DNA from: Desulfosarcina alkanivorans
GTDB taxonomy: Bacteria; Desulfobacterota; Desulfobacteria; Desulfobacterales; Desulfosarcinaceae
DNA length: 64,000 nt
Reading direction: 5' to 3'
NCBI RefSeq assembly: GCF_009688945.1
Contig: NZ_AP021874.1
Span: 5,518,001 to 5,582,000 of the forward strand
Shown here in pieces: positions 7,245-18,559 of this stretch. Positions within the stretch are counted from its first letter, which is position 1, and each line of letters opens with the position of its first letter. The notes under the pieces were generated by a model. The model was given only the letters and a program-made list of their open reading frames with translations, made no database searches and was not told the DNA's origin. The position numbers were made by a program, and so were the translations under genes.

Positions 7245-7994
7245 CTATCGCAACAGCTCCTTGACGGCGGTTTCGATGGCAGCTGCAATCGGTTCGGCAA
7301 TGTCGTTCAGTTGCTGGTTGAATTGTTGTGATGTGAGAGCCACCGCCGGGTGGACGCATCCCACTTCCAGCAGCACCGCGGGCAGGTCCGCTCCCATCAG
7401 GGCCACCAGGGGGGCGCCGCTGACGGTCACCGTGTCAGCGGCGCCGGTATCGATCAGTGCCTGTTTGAGCGTGGCGGCAAGGTGCTGGCTCTGATGCCGG
7501 TGCCGGGTCTGGAGCGTGGCCCAGGCCGGGCGATCGGTGCCCGGGGCGTTCGTCGTGCCGGGGATCGTCAGTTCAGGAGGGATCGTCAGGCGTTCGTCGT
7601 TGTGGAAATAGACGGCGGCCGTCCGGTCGCCGCAATAGGGCGCCACCGCCAGGTGGAGGCTGATCATCAGGTCCGCCTTCAGGTGATTGGCCACGGCGGC
7701 CCGGTCTTCGGGCGCCGTCGTAACATCCGCGGTCCGGGTCAGCGCAACCCGGTGCCGTGCCGCCAGGCGGCCGGCGACTTGTTGTGCCAGCGTCAGGGTG
7801 AACCGTTTTTCGGTAAATTCGCCGTGATTGCCCGCGCCGCTGTCATTTCCGCCGTGGCCGGGGTCCAGGACGATGGTGGCCGCCGGGGCAGGGCGGGCCG
7901 GCAGAAAAAACGTCCCCGCAAGCGATACACAAATACCGGTCAGGAGGACGAACACGCGGGACCGGAAAAACGATGGCGGCTTGACCGTGGGCAT
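7245..7994 (-). CDS. N-acetylmuramoyl-L-alanine amidase (Amidase_3 family)
   Basis: A 249-residue exported zinc amidase that cleaves the lactyl-peptide bond of peptidoglycan. A signal-anchor lies near the N-terminus (FFRSRVFVLLTGICVSLAGT). The catalytic domain starts at TIVLDPGHGGNDSGA (first zinc His), followed by the FTEKRFTLTLA zinc Glu, ISLHLA (second His) and the C-terminal VLLEVGC glutamate. The ATG at 7994 places the signal sequence at the start; an in-frame ATG at 8087 would add 31 residues without benefit. The domain is short, with no AMIN or SPOR module, and the SIHxN motif reads SLHLA. It lies alone between tRNA-Pro and tRNA-Leu. Confidence 0.88.
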   Translation of the reverse strand: MPTVKPPSFFRSRVFVLLTGICVSLAGTFFLPARPAPAATIVLDPGHGGNDSGAGNHGEFTEKRFTLTLAQQVAGRLAARHRVALTRTADVTTAPEDRAAVANHLKADLMISLHLAVAPYCGDRTAAVYFHNDERLTIPPELTIPGTTNAPGTDRPAWATLQTRHRHQSQHLAATLKQALIDTGAADTVTVSGAPLVALMGADLPAVLLEVGCVHPAVALTSQQFNQQLNDIAEPIAAAIETAVKELLR

Positions 7995-8130
7995 GGGAAA
8001 GTGAAATCCTTGACAGAAAGGTCTATCAATATTATTTATTTCGATTGATTTTTTTGCGAAGTTTAGTTTATCTGCAGATAAAGTCAAGCTGCGGGATGCA
8101 TTTGGGCGTCATGATGGCGGCTGAACTCAG

Positions 8131-8217
8131 GCGAGAGTGGCGGAATTGGTAGACGCACTGGATTTAGGATCCAGCTCTGGCGACAGAATGGGAGTTCAAG
8201 TCTCCCCTCTCGCACCA
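8131..8217 (+). tRNA. tRNA-Leu (anticodon TAG)
   Basis: An 87-nt class II tRNA with acceptor GCGAGAG/CTCTCGC, anticodon TAG in GGATTTAGGATCC, a variable arm, T-arm AGTTCAAGTCT and an encoded CCA (8215-8217). It precedes the trigger factor gene by about 260 nt; that spacer shows no gene. Confidence 0.97.
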
Positions 8218-8481
8218 CACTGATTCAGGCAGCGACTGTCGCTTGGCGGCGTGGACCGCTCGACCAGCCGATGAGCGATGGCGGGGCCGCATTGATGGTT
8301 GGAACATACGATTTCCAACGCGTGAAAACGCATACCATTGTCGGGAAGATGTTAAAAGGAGCCCTGATGCCTGTCGCGTCGGGGCGCTTAATTTTTTACC
8401 TGAACCGAGTTGCTTCCGGCGTCGGAAGGCAGCCCCTGCTGCTCCGGAAAGTACGGTGTACAGGGCTTAGAAAGGATGACT

Positions 8482-9798
8482 ATGAAGGTTACCGTTGAAG
8501 ATCGCAGCTCCATCAAAAAAGTGATGCATATCGAGATCCCCGAGGCGGATGTCACCCGCGCGCTGGATGATGCCTACAAAACGCTGAAAAAGACCGCCAA
8601 GGTCAAAGGCTTCCGGCCGGGGAAAACGCCGCGGGGGGTGCTCGAACGGCTATATAAAAAGGATGTCAACGCCGATGTGACCGGAAAGCTGATCCAGGAC
8701 GCCTACGTGGACGCACTCAAAGAGACCGAACTGAAGGTTGTGGGATCGCCCACCGTGGATCCGCCCGAGCTGGCGGCCTCGGGAGACTACTGCTTCGATG
8801 CCGCGGTCGAAGTCCAGCCGGAGATTGCCGACATCGATTTCACGGGGCTGAAACTGACTCGGACCAACTATCAGGCCAGCGACGAAGAGGTGGACGTCCA
8901 GATTAAGATGATGCAGAAGAACCTGGCCAAACGGGAGCCCATCGATGAGGAACGGCCGGCCCAGACCGGTGATTTCGTTCAGGTGGACTACGAAGGCTTC
9001 AAGGATGGAAAGCCCTTTGAAGAGACCAAGAAAACCGAAAATTTTGTGATCAAGCTCGGTGACGGCCATATCTCCGAAGACTTCGACAACGGCGTCATCG
9101 GGATGAATCCCGGCGAGGAGAAAGAGATCACGGCCGCCTTTCCCGAAGACTATTTCAATAAAAAGCTGGCCGGGCATACGGTGGACTTCAAGGTTACGCT
9201 CAACGAAATCCGCAAAGAGGTCCTCCCGGAGATCGACGATGAAATGGCCAAGCAGCTGGGGCCGTTCACCACCCTCGACGAGGTCCGGGACAAGATCAAA
9301 GAGAACCTGACCCAGGGATACGACAAGCGCATCGAGCAGGAACTCAACGAGCAGATTTTCAGCCAGATCCTGGAAAAGGTCGATTTCGAGGTGCCCGATG
9401 TGATGGTCGACTATGAACTCAACGGCATCATCGCCGACGCGGAGCGTTCTTTTTCCTACCACAACAAAACCTTTGAGGAAGCCGGCATCTCGCGGGAAAG
9501 CCTTTCGGAAAAATACCGGGAGACCGCCGAAAAACAGGTGCGGCGCCAGCTGATCCTCGGCCGGATCATCCAGCAGGAAAAAATGGAGCTGGCCGATGAA
9601 GACCTGGAAAAAGGGTTCGAAGAGATGGCCGCCACCTACAACCAGCCGGTGGATGTGGTCAAGGGAATCTACGGAAACAGCGGCGACAAGCTGGAGCTTT
9701 TTAAGCACGCCTTACTTGAAAAACAAGCGATTAAGCTTATAATGGAAAAAAACGAGATCGAATCGGTCGAGCCGGATCAGCCGGCTGCCGAGGCTTGA
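8482..9798 (+). CDS. tig: Trigger factor, ribosome-bound chaperone and prolyl isomerase
   Basis: A 438-residue protein, close to the usual 430-450. The N-terminal ribosome-binding domain carries the signature VKGFRPGKTPRGV (about residues 42-54). The FKBP-like isomerase domain spans about 155-245 (GDFVQVDYEGFKDGKPF; FPEDYFNKKLAGHTVDFKV). The remainder is the helical C-terminal chaperone domain. The ATG at 8482 follows AAAGGA at good spacing; the longer frame from 8410 lies in spacer sequence, and an ATG two codons upstream would overlap the Shine-Dalgarno. It heads the conserved order tig-clpP-clpX-lon and folds nascent chains at the ribosome exit. Confidence 0.97.
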   Translation: MKVTVEDRSSIKKVMHIEIPEADVTRALDDAYKTLKKTAKVKGFRPGKTPRGVLERLYKKDVNADVTGKLIQDAYVDALKETELKVVGSPTVDPPELAASGDYCFDAAVEVQPEIADIDFTGLKLTRTNYQASDEEVDVQIKMMQKNLAKREPIDEERPAQTGDFVQVDYEGFKDGKPFEETKKTENFVIKLGDGHISEDFDNGVIGMNPGEEKEITAAFPEDYFNKKLAGHTVDFKVTLNEIRKEVLPEIDDEMAKQLGPFTTLDEVRDKIKENLTQGYDKRIEQELNEQIFSQILEKVDFEVPDVMVDYELNGIIADAERSFSYHNKTFEEAGISRESLSEKYRETAEKQVRRQLILGRIIQQEKMELADEDLEKGFEEMAATYNQPVDVVKGIYGNSGDKLELFKHALLEKQAIKLIMEKNEIESVEPDQPAAEA

Positions 9799-9949
9799 TA
9801 AAAGGCGATATGCCTTACCATTACAGCAGGCGCCTTGAATCCGCGCCTTGCGCTGAAACCTGTCGATCGGTCCGTCGGAGTCCGGGCATTCAACCTGCCG
9901 AGGTCGCCCTGCCCGACGGAAGCGATACAGATGTAAAGGAGACGATACT

Positions 9950-10564
9950 GTGGCGTTAATTCCGATGGTCATCGACCAAACCAGCAGGGGAGAACGGGCC
10001 TACGACATCTATTCGCGGCTCCTGAAAGACCGCATTATCTTTCTGGGCACCGCCATCAACGACGATGTGGCCAACCTGTTGATTGCCCAGATGCTGTTCC
10101 TTGAATCGGAAGACCCGGACAAGGACATCAACCTTTACATCAACTCGCCGGGAGGGGTCGTTACCTCCGGTCTGGCCGTATACGATACCATGCAGTACAT
10201 CAAACCCGATGTGACCACCGTCTGCATCGGTCAGGCGGCCAGCATGGGCGCGCTCCTGCTGGCCGCGGGCGCCGACAAGAAACGTTATGCCCTGCCCCAT
10301 GCGCGGATCATGATCCACCAGCCCATGGGCGGGTTCCAGGGCCAGGCATCGGATATTGCCATCCAGGCCAAAGAGATCCTGCGCATGAAAGACGCGTTGA
10401 ACGACATTCTGGTGCGTCACTCCGGGAAGAGCGTGGACGAAGTGCAGAAGGACACGGACCGGGACAACTTCATGTCCGGCTCTGAGGCAAAAGAATACGG
10501 CATCGTGGACCATGTCATCACCAACCGGGATGACCTGGACCACCTAACCGACACGGAGGCATGA
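9950..10564 (+). CDS. clpP: ATP-dependent Clp protease proteolytic subunit
   Basis: A 204-residue serine peptidase of family S14. The catalytic triad is visible as Ser98 (GQAASMGA), His123 (MIHQPMGG) and Asp172 (TDRDNFMS). Two heptameric rings form the chamber fed by ClpX. The start is GTG with AAGGAG nine bases upstream. The stop is followed after one base by the clpX ATG, so the two genes are translationally coupled. The first residues (ALIPMVIDQTSRGERAYDIY) match the mature N-terminus, so the propeptide is very short. Confidence 0.98.
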   Translation: MALIPMVIDQTSRGERAYDIYSRLLKDRIIFLGTAINDDVANLLIAQMLFLESEDPDKDINLYINSPGGVVTSGLAVYDTMQYIKPDVTTVCIGQAASMGALLLAAGADKKRYALPHARIMIHQPMGGFQGQASDIAIQAKEILRMKDALNDILVRHSGKSVDEVQKDTDRDNFMSGSEAKEYGIVDHVITNRDDLDHLTDTEA

Positions 10565-10565
10565 T

Positions 10566-11810
10566 ATGGCCAAAAAAGACGAGCCAAACGATAACCTCTT
10601 CTGCTCCTTTTGCGGGAAAAACCAGAAAGAGGTCAAAAAGCTGATCGCCGGACCGGCGGTCTATATCTGCGATGAGTGCATCCAGCTGTGCAGCGAGATC
10701 ATCGAGGAAGAAAACGAAAAAGAGGCCGGCGAATTCGAGAACCTGATGATTCCCCAGGAGATCAAGACCCGGCTGGACGACTACGTCATCGAACAGGACG
10801 TGGCCAAGAAGCACCTGGCGGTGGCCGTTTACAACCACTACAAGCGGCTGGATACGACCGTCAGCGCCGGTGACGTGGAGATCCAGAAGAGCAACATCCT
10901 TCTGATCGGCCCCACCGGCTGCGGCAAGACGCTGCTGGCCCAGACGCTGGCGCGGTTCCTCAACGTGCCGTTTACCATTGCCGATGCCACCAGCCTGACC
11001 GAGGCCGGTTACGTGGGCGAGGATGTGGAAAACATCATCCTGGCGCTGCTGCAGAACGCCGACTACGACGTGGAAAAGGCCAAACGCGGGATTGTCTACA
11101 TCGATGAAATCGACAAGATCGCCAGCAAATCGGACAATCCCTCCATCACCCGGGACGTGTCCGGTGAAGGCGTCCAGCAGGCCCTGCTCAAGATTATCGA
11201 AGGCACCACGGCCAGCGTTCCCCCCAAGGGCGGGCGCAAGCATCCCCAGCAGGATTTCGTGAAGGTGGACACCTCCAACATCCTTTTTATATGCGGCGGC
11301 ACCTTCAACGGTCTGGAGCAGATCATCAACCGGCGTATGGGCAGCAAGCTCATGGGCTTCGGGGCCATGGTCAAAAAGGACACGGAGCGCAGCCTGGGCG
11401 AAACCCTGCGCGAGGTCCAGCCCGAAGACCTGATCAAATTCGGCCTGATTCCCGAGTTTCTCGGCCGGCTGCCGGTCATTACCACCCTGGACGAACTCAG
11501 CGCCGACAGCCTGGTGCGGATCCTGACCGAACCGAAGAATGCACTGCTCAAACAGTACAAAAAGCTGTTCGAGATCGAAGGGGTGAACCTGCGCCTGACG
11601 GACAGCGCCCTGTCCGCCATTGCCGACGAGGCCATCAAACGAAAGTCCGGGGCCCGCGGCCTGCGCGCCATTCTGGAATCCTGCATGCTGGATATCATGT
11701 ATGACATCCCCTCCAAGGATGATGTCAAGGAGTGCGTGATCGGCGAAGAAGTGGTGCTGAAAAAAGAAGAGCCGATTCTGCTTTACGAGCCATCCAAGAA
11801 ACAGGCCTGA
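10566..11810 (+). CDS. clpX: ClpX, AAA+ unfoldase of the ClpXP protease
   Basis: A 414-residue protein of normal length. An N-terminal C4 zinc-binding domain (CSFCGK and CDECIQLC, residues 13-41) recognises substrates and adaptors. The AAA+ module shows Walker A GPTGCGKT (115-122), Walker B VYIDEIDKI, an arginine-finger region near PEFLGRLPVI and sensor-2 GARGLRAILE. It unfolds tagged proteins and feeds them into ClpP, which is encoded immediately upstream. The lon gene follows after about 60 nt, so all protease genes may share a transcript. Confidence 0.98.
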   Translation: MAKKDEPNDNLFCSFCGKNQKEVKKLIAGPAVYICDECIQLCSEIIEEENEKEAGEFENLMIPQEIKTRLDDYVIEQDVAKKHLAVAVYNHYKRLDTTVSAGDVEIQKSNILLIGPTGCGKTLLAQTLARFLNVPFTIADATSLTEAGYVGEDVENIILALLQNADYDVEKAKRGIVYIDEIDKIASKSDNPSITRDVSGEGVQQALLKIIEGTTASVPPKGGRKHPQQDFVKVDTSNILFICGGTFNGLEQIINRRMGSKLMGFGAMVKKDTERSLGETLREVQPEDLIKFGLIPEFLGRLPVITTLDELSADSLVRILTEPKNALLKQYKKLFEIEGVNLRLTDSALSAIADEAIKRKSGARGLRAILESCMLDIMYDIPSKDDVKECVIGEEVVLKKEEPILLYEPSKKQA

Positions 11811-11869
11811 TCCATCGACGCAAGCGGTTTTGCGGATGAGCAAGGGTAACCGAGGGTCATAGCGAAAAT

Positions 11870-14308
<2,439 letters not shown>

Positions 14309-14370
14309 AAAGTGCCGCCGCCCTGATTTTGGGCTTGACTTTGCCAGGGTGAATTGGTAGCTATGCACTT

Positions 14371-14403
14371 CTTCTTTTGACGCATTTCAAAAGAAGGCTC
14401 TTT
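14371..14403 (+). terminator. Hairpin between lon and tRNA-Val
   Basis: A perfect 9-bp stem (CTTCTTTTG with CAAAAGAAG) and an 8-nt loop, followed by GCTCTTTAT. It lies 63 nt after the lon stop and could end the protease operon before the tRNA genes. The tail is only moderately U-rich. Confidence 0.45.
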
Positions 14404-14411
14404 ATAAATCC

Positions 14412-14487
14412 GGGCGGATAGCTCAGTTGGGAGAGCACCGGCCTTACAAGCCGGGGGTCACAGGTTCAAGCCCTGTTCCGCCTACCA
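14412..14487 (+). tRNA. tRNA-Val (anticodon TAC)
   Basis: A 76-nt cloverleaf with acceptor GGGCGGA/TCCGCCT (one G-U pair), anticodon TAC in CCTTACAAG, T-arm GGTTCAAGCCC and an encoded CCA. It is followed after 23 nt by tRNA-Asp, presumably in the same transcript. Confidence 0.97.
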
Positions 14488-14510
14488 ATCCGCACAAAGA
14501 CATCACTTTC

Positions 14511-14588
14511 GGGGGCGTAGTTCAGTTTGGTTAGAACGCCGGCCTGTCACGCCGGAGGTCGCGAGTTCGAGTCTCGTCGCTCCCGCCA
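14511..14588 (+). tRNA. tRNA-Asp (anticodon GTC)
   Basis: A 78-nt cloverleaf with acceptor GGGGGCG/CGCTCCC, anticodon GTC in CCTGTCACG, T-arm AGTTCGAGTCT, discriminator G and an encoded CCA. A strong terminator follows directly at 14596. Confidence 0.97.
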
Positions 14589-14595
14589 TTTATAA

Positions 14596-14627
14596 AGCCT
14601 GTTACTTAGCAGTAACGGGCTTTTTTT
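14596..14627 (+). terminator. Rho-independent terminator of the tRNA pair
   Basis: A 10-bp stem (AGCCTGTTAC with GTAACGGGCT, one G-U) and a 6-nt loop, followed by TTTTTTT. It lies eight bases after tRNA-Asp. Confidence 0.9.
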
Positions 14628-14841
14628 ATTCAATGTAATTTCTTGATCAACAGACATCATCCATGTATGTGTGTATGAGCAGCGCAACCTCACGTGCACC
14701 TGCGCAATCCACGTTCCCATCCCGGCGATTTTTGCAGAACTAACCAGACGCGAAATCCGTCCTCATACCGATTACGGCTCAGCCAAGGTTTCGAGTTTAG
14801 AGATTCTGGGGGCCACACAGGATCAAAAAGGAGGGTGTATC

Positions 14842-15135
14842 ATGGCGACGTACATTACCCTGGTCAATTTTACCAAGCAGGGCATCGCGAATATAAAGGA
14901 GAGCCCCGCACGGCTTGATGCCGGAAAGGAGGCCTTCAAGGCGTTCGGTGCCGAAATGAAACAGTTTTATCTGGCGATGGGACGCTATGACATCATTATT
15001 GTGTCACAAGCGCCTGACGATGAAGCGGTTGCAAAGGCAGCGCTTGCCATAGGCTCCCGGGGAGCCGTAAAAACAGAAACGTTCCGTGTTTTCAACGAAG
15101 ATGAGTACCGGGATATCATCGGTGCTCTGCCATAA
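14842..15135 (+). CDS. GYD-domain protein
   Basis: A 97-residue protein matching the small GYD family: it opens with MATYITLVNFTKQGIANIKE, has a GRYDIIIVSQAP segment (the family's G-Y-D-like turn) and ends VFNEDEYRDIIGAL. The family folds like a ferredoxin-like dimer and has no established function. AAAGGAGG precedes the ATG by eight bases; a longer in-frame start at 14671 has no ribosome-binding site and low coding character. It stands alone after the tRNA terminator. Confidence 0.85.
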   Translation: MATYITLVNFTKQGIANIKESPARLDAGKEAFKAFGAEMKQFYLAMGRYDIIIVSQAPDDEAVAKAALAIGSRGAVKTETFRVFNEDEYRDIIGALP

Positions 15136-15310
15136 CATTTTATTTTCTTGAGTAAACTGCGCTGTGGCCCCCAGTTGCGGTAACCCTTGCTGGTCGCCCG
15201 ATCAGCCAGCAAGAAAAACATGCTGGCGATGCCGTTTGCCGCCGCCTGTCGTTGACCGGATGCCGGTTCGGGCACCGGCCCACCAGGGAATCGCTTTGCT
15301 TCGGATCGCC

Positions 15311-15538
15311 TTACCCTGGCGATGTCACCCGCCGACTGCCCTGTGCCTGTCGTAATTCCTTCCAGATCCGGCGCATGACATCCCTGCTGGTTTCATCATC
15401 CTCTTTGATCAGTTCACCGAAGGCTTTTTCGAAATCAGGGGCTGAAAGTTGATCGGACGGGGCGTCGGCATGGGTTTCCCGTTGGGACATGTCGGTCAGG
15501 ATTTCGTTGACGATATGTTCAATGTATCGGGGTTGCAT
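15311..15538 (-). CDS. Small hypothetical protein
   Basis: A 75-residue hydrophilic, helix-rich protein (MQPRYIEHIVNEILTDMSQR; FEKAFGELIKEDDETSRDVM) with no recognised family. An AAAGG element lies about ten bases upstream of the ATG. Its composition is protein-like and unlike the shadow frames around it, but it is isolated and short. Confidence 0.4.
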   Translation of the reverse strand: MQPRYIEHIVNEILTDMSQRETHADAPSDQLSAPDFEKAFGELIKEDDETSRDVMRRIWKELRQAQGSRRVTSPG

Positions 15539-16065
15539 GGGATCTGCCTTTCTTTTATGGTCTGTACCTCCCGGGCACCGGGGGACCGGGCCACCCGAAG
15601 GTGACCCGGCGCAAGGAGGGTAAGGAGGAGATCGGGCCCCCGGTCCCTATGAAAGGTCATCAGGGTGCCCGAACTATGGTCGCACCTTACCAGCCAATCC
15701 TTACAAGAAGATGACGCCAGGATTACCAGATGGTAATCCGGCCTGCCCGTGGAACGTGAAGCCAAGGCGTTTTTCCCTGCAGGCCCCACACTGCCCCCAC
15801 CGTGGGGCCACCGGCCATGCTCCGGGGGTATTGAGTTACACCCGCGCGCCATCCTGTGGGAAAATAATTGTGCATTTTATTGCGGCTTTGTTTTAAGGTT
15901 TTTGCAACCATTCGTAAAAACACGTGATCCTTCAAATACCGTAGGGTGGCATGGGACATGCTTTCCCAATTTCCAGCGAAGGCAACCTAACCCTCCTTAA
16001 CCTGCGTTGTTTTCTATTCCCGGGTGGGGATGCGAAAACGACAACCAGTTCCAACTCTTTTTTTG
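15539..16065. other. Long spacer without a convincing gene
   Basis: Short frames on both strands have poor composition and no ribosome-binding sites. The segment includes a 20-nt palindrome at 15720 and an AT-rich tract at about 15850-15920. Because a strong plus-strand terminator with no matching gene follows at 16066, a small RNA transcribed rightward from here is possible. Confidence 0.35.
15720..15739. repeat. Perfect palindrome GGATTACCA-GA-TGGTAATCC
   Basis: Two 9-bp arms separated by two bases. The symmetry and size fit an operator for a dimeric regulator. It lies about 180 nt upstream of the small minus-strand gene's start codon. No partner regulator was identified. Confidence 0.4.
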
Positions 16066-16105
16066 CGGGCAGGACCGGCATCCCGGTTCTTGCCCGTTTT
16101 TTTTT
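16066..16105 (+). terminator. Strong plus-strand terminator without a matching gene
   Basis: Arms CGGGCAGGACCGG and CCGGTTCTTGCCCG pair almost fully around a short CATC loop, followed by nine T residues. On the minus strand no U-run follows, so it does not serve the leftward transporter gene at 16224. The nearest recognised rightward gene ends at 15135. Confidence 0.75.
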
Positions 16106-16223
16106 GTTGATCGGGGACGATCCTGCCCCGCGGGTGACCCTTTTCCCGTGGAGAGGGCCGGTTGGTTGCCGTCGCCTGCTGCGGCCGGCAGGGGCGGGCG
16201 GATCAGGCGGGCGTGGTTCCCTG

Positions 16224-16673
16224 TCAGGTGGATTTCTGGATCAGGTAGAGGCTGATCACCAGCCCGGCACACCCCATCAGGCGGAATCCGTTCACCGGGT
16301 GCCGCACCAGGCCGAACGCACCGAAATGGTCCAGGATCACCGAGACGATGAGCTGGCCGATGATGGTGGCCACCAGGGTGTTGGCGATGCCGATGCGTGG
16401 CGCCAGCATCAGGATGGTGGTGACGAAAACCACCCCGTAGATGCCGCCGGTGTAGTAGAATGCCGGTGTGGATTTCAGCTGGGAAACTGACGGCAGGGAG
16501 GGGTTGAGGGCCAGCAGCAGGAGGAAAAGCACAACGATGGCACCGAAAAAAGAGACAAAGGTGGCTTGAAGCGGATGATTGAGGCTTTTTCCCAGGTGGG
16601 CGTTTATCGAGCCCTGGACGGGCAACAGGCCGCCCACGCACAGGGCCAGAAATAGAAATATACAATTTTTCAT
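16224..16673 (-). CDS. DMT-superfamily small membrane transporter (DUF606/YdcZ type)
   Basis: A 149-residue integral membrane protein with about five hydrophobic helices. Family features are the N-terminal GGLLPVQGSINAHLG, the glycine-rich YYTGGIYGVVFV segment and the C-terminal GIANTLVATIIGQLIVSVILDH. Substrates are undefined in most members. The start at 16673 (MKNCIFLF) puts the first helix at the N-terminus; the frame extends 19 codons further without support. It lies 178 nt downstream of the cupin gene on the same strand. Confidence 0.82.
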   Translation of the reverse strand: MKNCIFLFLALCVGGLLPVQGSINAHLGKSLNHPLQATFVSFFGAIVVLFLLLLALNPSLPSVSQLKSTPAFYYTGGIYGVVFVTTILMLAPRIGIANTLVATIIGQLIVSVILDHFGAFGLVRHPVNGFRLMGCAGLVISLYLIQKST

Positions 16674-16851
16674 CAGAACTCTTATCCAATGGAAGTGGTG
16701 GCTGGTTTGCCTGATGGAGGCCAATGTCAACGGCCAAATGAAGGAATGCTTCCGAATTTTAATTACGATCGGAGTCTCATCTTTTCATTGGGTATACTTT
16801 TTCAATAGAACACGCCAGATACGGTTGAAGAATCGATTGGTGAACGGGGCG

Positions 16852-17223
16852 TCAGGCCGGTTCGTCATCCCGGTGGACGGTGTCCGGCGAAAAGGCGGGC
16901 AGGCACACGGCGATGTATTCGGCGCCGGCAGGATCCGGCGTGCTGTAGCGCACCCACTGACCGGCATGGGTGATGACCGCCTCACCGGCCCGGACGTCCA
17001 GCGTGCCGCTTTTCGATTCCACCCGCAGCAGTCCTTTGAGCACCACGGTGTACTCGTCAAACTCGGGCCGCTGCCCCGGCTCCTGCCATCCCCCCGGGGA
17101 GATCATGCGGGCGACGCTCACCGCTCCGGTGCCGGAATTGACGCGGCCCACATATTCTTCGATCCGCTTGGGCCGGGTGCCTGCCGCCTCGATGATACTG
17201 GGGGTGTTTATTTTAGTCGGCAT
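16852..17223 (-). CDS. Cupin-domain protein
   Basis: A 123-residue single-domain cupin with the jelly-roll pattern: GGWQEPGQRPEFDEYTVVLK as motif 1 and a RAGEAVITHAGQWVRYS second half. The usual HxH of motif 1 is replaced by polar and acidic residues, so metal binding differs from classical cupins; the sequence resembles ethanolamine-type cupins. It starts ten bases after the NYN-domain gene and is almost certainly co-transcribed with it. The substrate is unknown. Confidence 0.75.
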   Translation of the reverse strand: MPTKINTPSIIEAAGTRPKRIEEYVGRVNSGTGAVSVARMISPGGWQEPGQRPEFDEYTVVLKGLLRVESKSGTLDVRAGEAVITHAGQWVRYSTPDPAGAEYIAVCLPAFSPDTVHRDDEPA

Positions 17224-17233
17224 GGTTATCCAC

Positions 17234-18013
17234 CTATTCTTTCAACCCCACCAGATGGTCATGCTCGCCCCGTTCGATCTGGAAATGGCTGTCGTGTTTT
17301 TTCAGCAGGTCGGCGAAGCTGCGGCAGCCGTAGTTGGATTCGTCGAAGGTCGGGTCCAGCCGTTTGACCACCGGCCTGATGGCCGCCTTGAGTACCCATT
17401 TGTCGCCGTTTCTCAGGGCGATCTGCTTGATGGCCTTGGTGATCAGTTCGGCGGCGTCCTTGACGGTGGCGGTTTCCGGCTCCTCTTCTTCACCGGAGGG
17501 TTCCAGGGCGAAGGTCTCGTAATATTTGAATTCCGAGCAGCTGTTGGCCCAATGGCGGTTGGTGGCATTCCTGCACCCCACCCCGATGAGATCCTTGCCC
17601 GCGGCTTTGAGCTTTTGGGCCAGGGGAATGAAATCGCTGTCCCCCCCAACGACAATGATGGATGAAATGTGGGGAAAACGAAGAATGTCCTCGACCGCAT
17701 CCAGTGAGAGCTTGATGTCCGCCCCGTTTTTGGCCTGGGCACCGGGGGGGAAAAGCTGGATCAGTTCCACGGCGCACTTGAGCAGGCTCTGGCGGTATTT
17801 GGTAAACCAGTGCCAGTTGCAGTAAGCCTTGTTGATGGCCACGTTGCCGTAGGTGGTCGCAAAATCGTAGACGCCCTGAACATCCACCAGCACCTGTTGC
17901 TGCCGATGCCGGTTGGCCGGTTTCGGATAGCTGCCGCTGCCGTTGACGGCATCGAAAATGCTGGCGTGCAGGTTCTCGAAATCCCAGTATATGGCAACCG
18001 CTTCTTTGGTCAT
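17234..18013 (-). CDS. NYN-domain (PIN-like) RNase with a C-terminal LOTUS-type domain
   Basis: A 259-residue protein. The NYN domain (residues 6-165) has the acidic active-site residues expected for this nuclease fold: IYWDFENLH, the NGADIKLSLDAVEDI segment and VVGGDSDFIPLAQKLK. The C-terminal part (about 188-255) resembles the OST-HTH/LOTUS fold (LITKAIKQIAL, LDPTFDESNYGCRSFADLLK), which binds structured RNA in other proteins. The combination matches the LabA/DUF88 type. It probably cuts or regulates RNA, but no target is known. It shares a transcript with the cupin downstream. Confidence 0.85.
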   Translation of the reverse strand: MTKEAVAIYWDFENLHASIFDAVNGSGSYPKPANRHRQQQVLVDVQGVYDFATTYGNVAINKAYCNWHWFTKYRQSLLKCAVELIQLFPPGAQAKNGADIKLSLDAVEDILRFPHISSIIVVGGDSDFIPLAQKLKAAGKDLIGVGCRNATNRHWANSCSEFKYYETFALEPSGEEEEPETATVKDAAELITKAIKQIALRNGDKWVLKAAIRPVVKRLDPTFDESNYGCRSFADLLKKHDSHFQIERGEHDHLVGLKE

Positions 18014-18559
18014 ATGTGCCTCATTCGGTAGTGGTGGGGGCTAAAAGATGACTGGCACCCGGGTTCTTCCGTGAGAAACATACCTGATGACCTTCGGGGT
18101 TGTCAATTTTGACGGTTGCGTAACCCGTTGGAGATCGGCGCCAGGCCTCATCAACCCATCACCGAAAAATTTCATAACCATCCAACATTCCATTAAATAT
18201 TCGCAACGTGACCCCGAGCCGGTTGCGGGCCCGTCGAATGGGCGGCTTTTCCCGGGGCCGTCACAGGAAGCCGTGCGGCCGGATGATTAACCCTGAAACA
18301 CCCACGGGCCGGCTCCGGGTGGCGGCGATGATGGACGTCCGGCGCTGCGCGTCCTGGGTTGGCATCTCAACCGCGGGCGACTGCAGGCCGAATGGCAATC
18401 GCTTCATTTTTGGCCTTTATCCTGAAAAATCACGTATTATATTACCCCCTGTGTGTCCAGGCCCGGCGTGCCGCCCCACGGCGGACGGGATCCGGAAAGA
18501 TCTTGCGGGAACGCTATGGCTTCAACCTCCAATCGGGAGACAGACCACTGAAAACCGAC
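18014..18559. other. Divergent spacer between the NYN gene and the MFS gene
   Basis: No supported gene. The left part, upstream of the NYN gene, includes an AT-rich tract (18165-18205). The right part has TATTATATT-like sequence at about 18435-18443 that could be a -10 region for the rightward transporter pair, but no good -35 partner was found. The frame upstream of 18560 is open but has spacer-like composition. Confidence 0.4.

Noticed and set aside
18054..18075. Possible sigma54 promoter (TGGCAC with a 5-nt gap)
   Set aside because: The -12 element reads TTCTT instead of TTGCA or TTGCT, so the match is incomplete.
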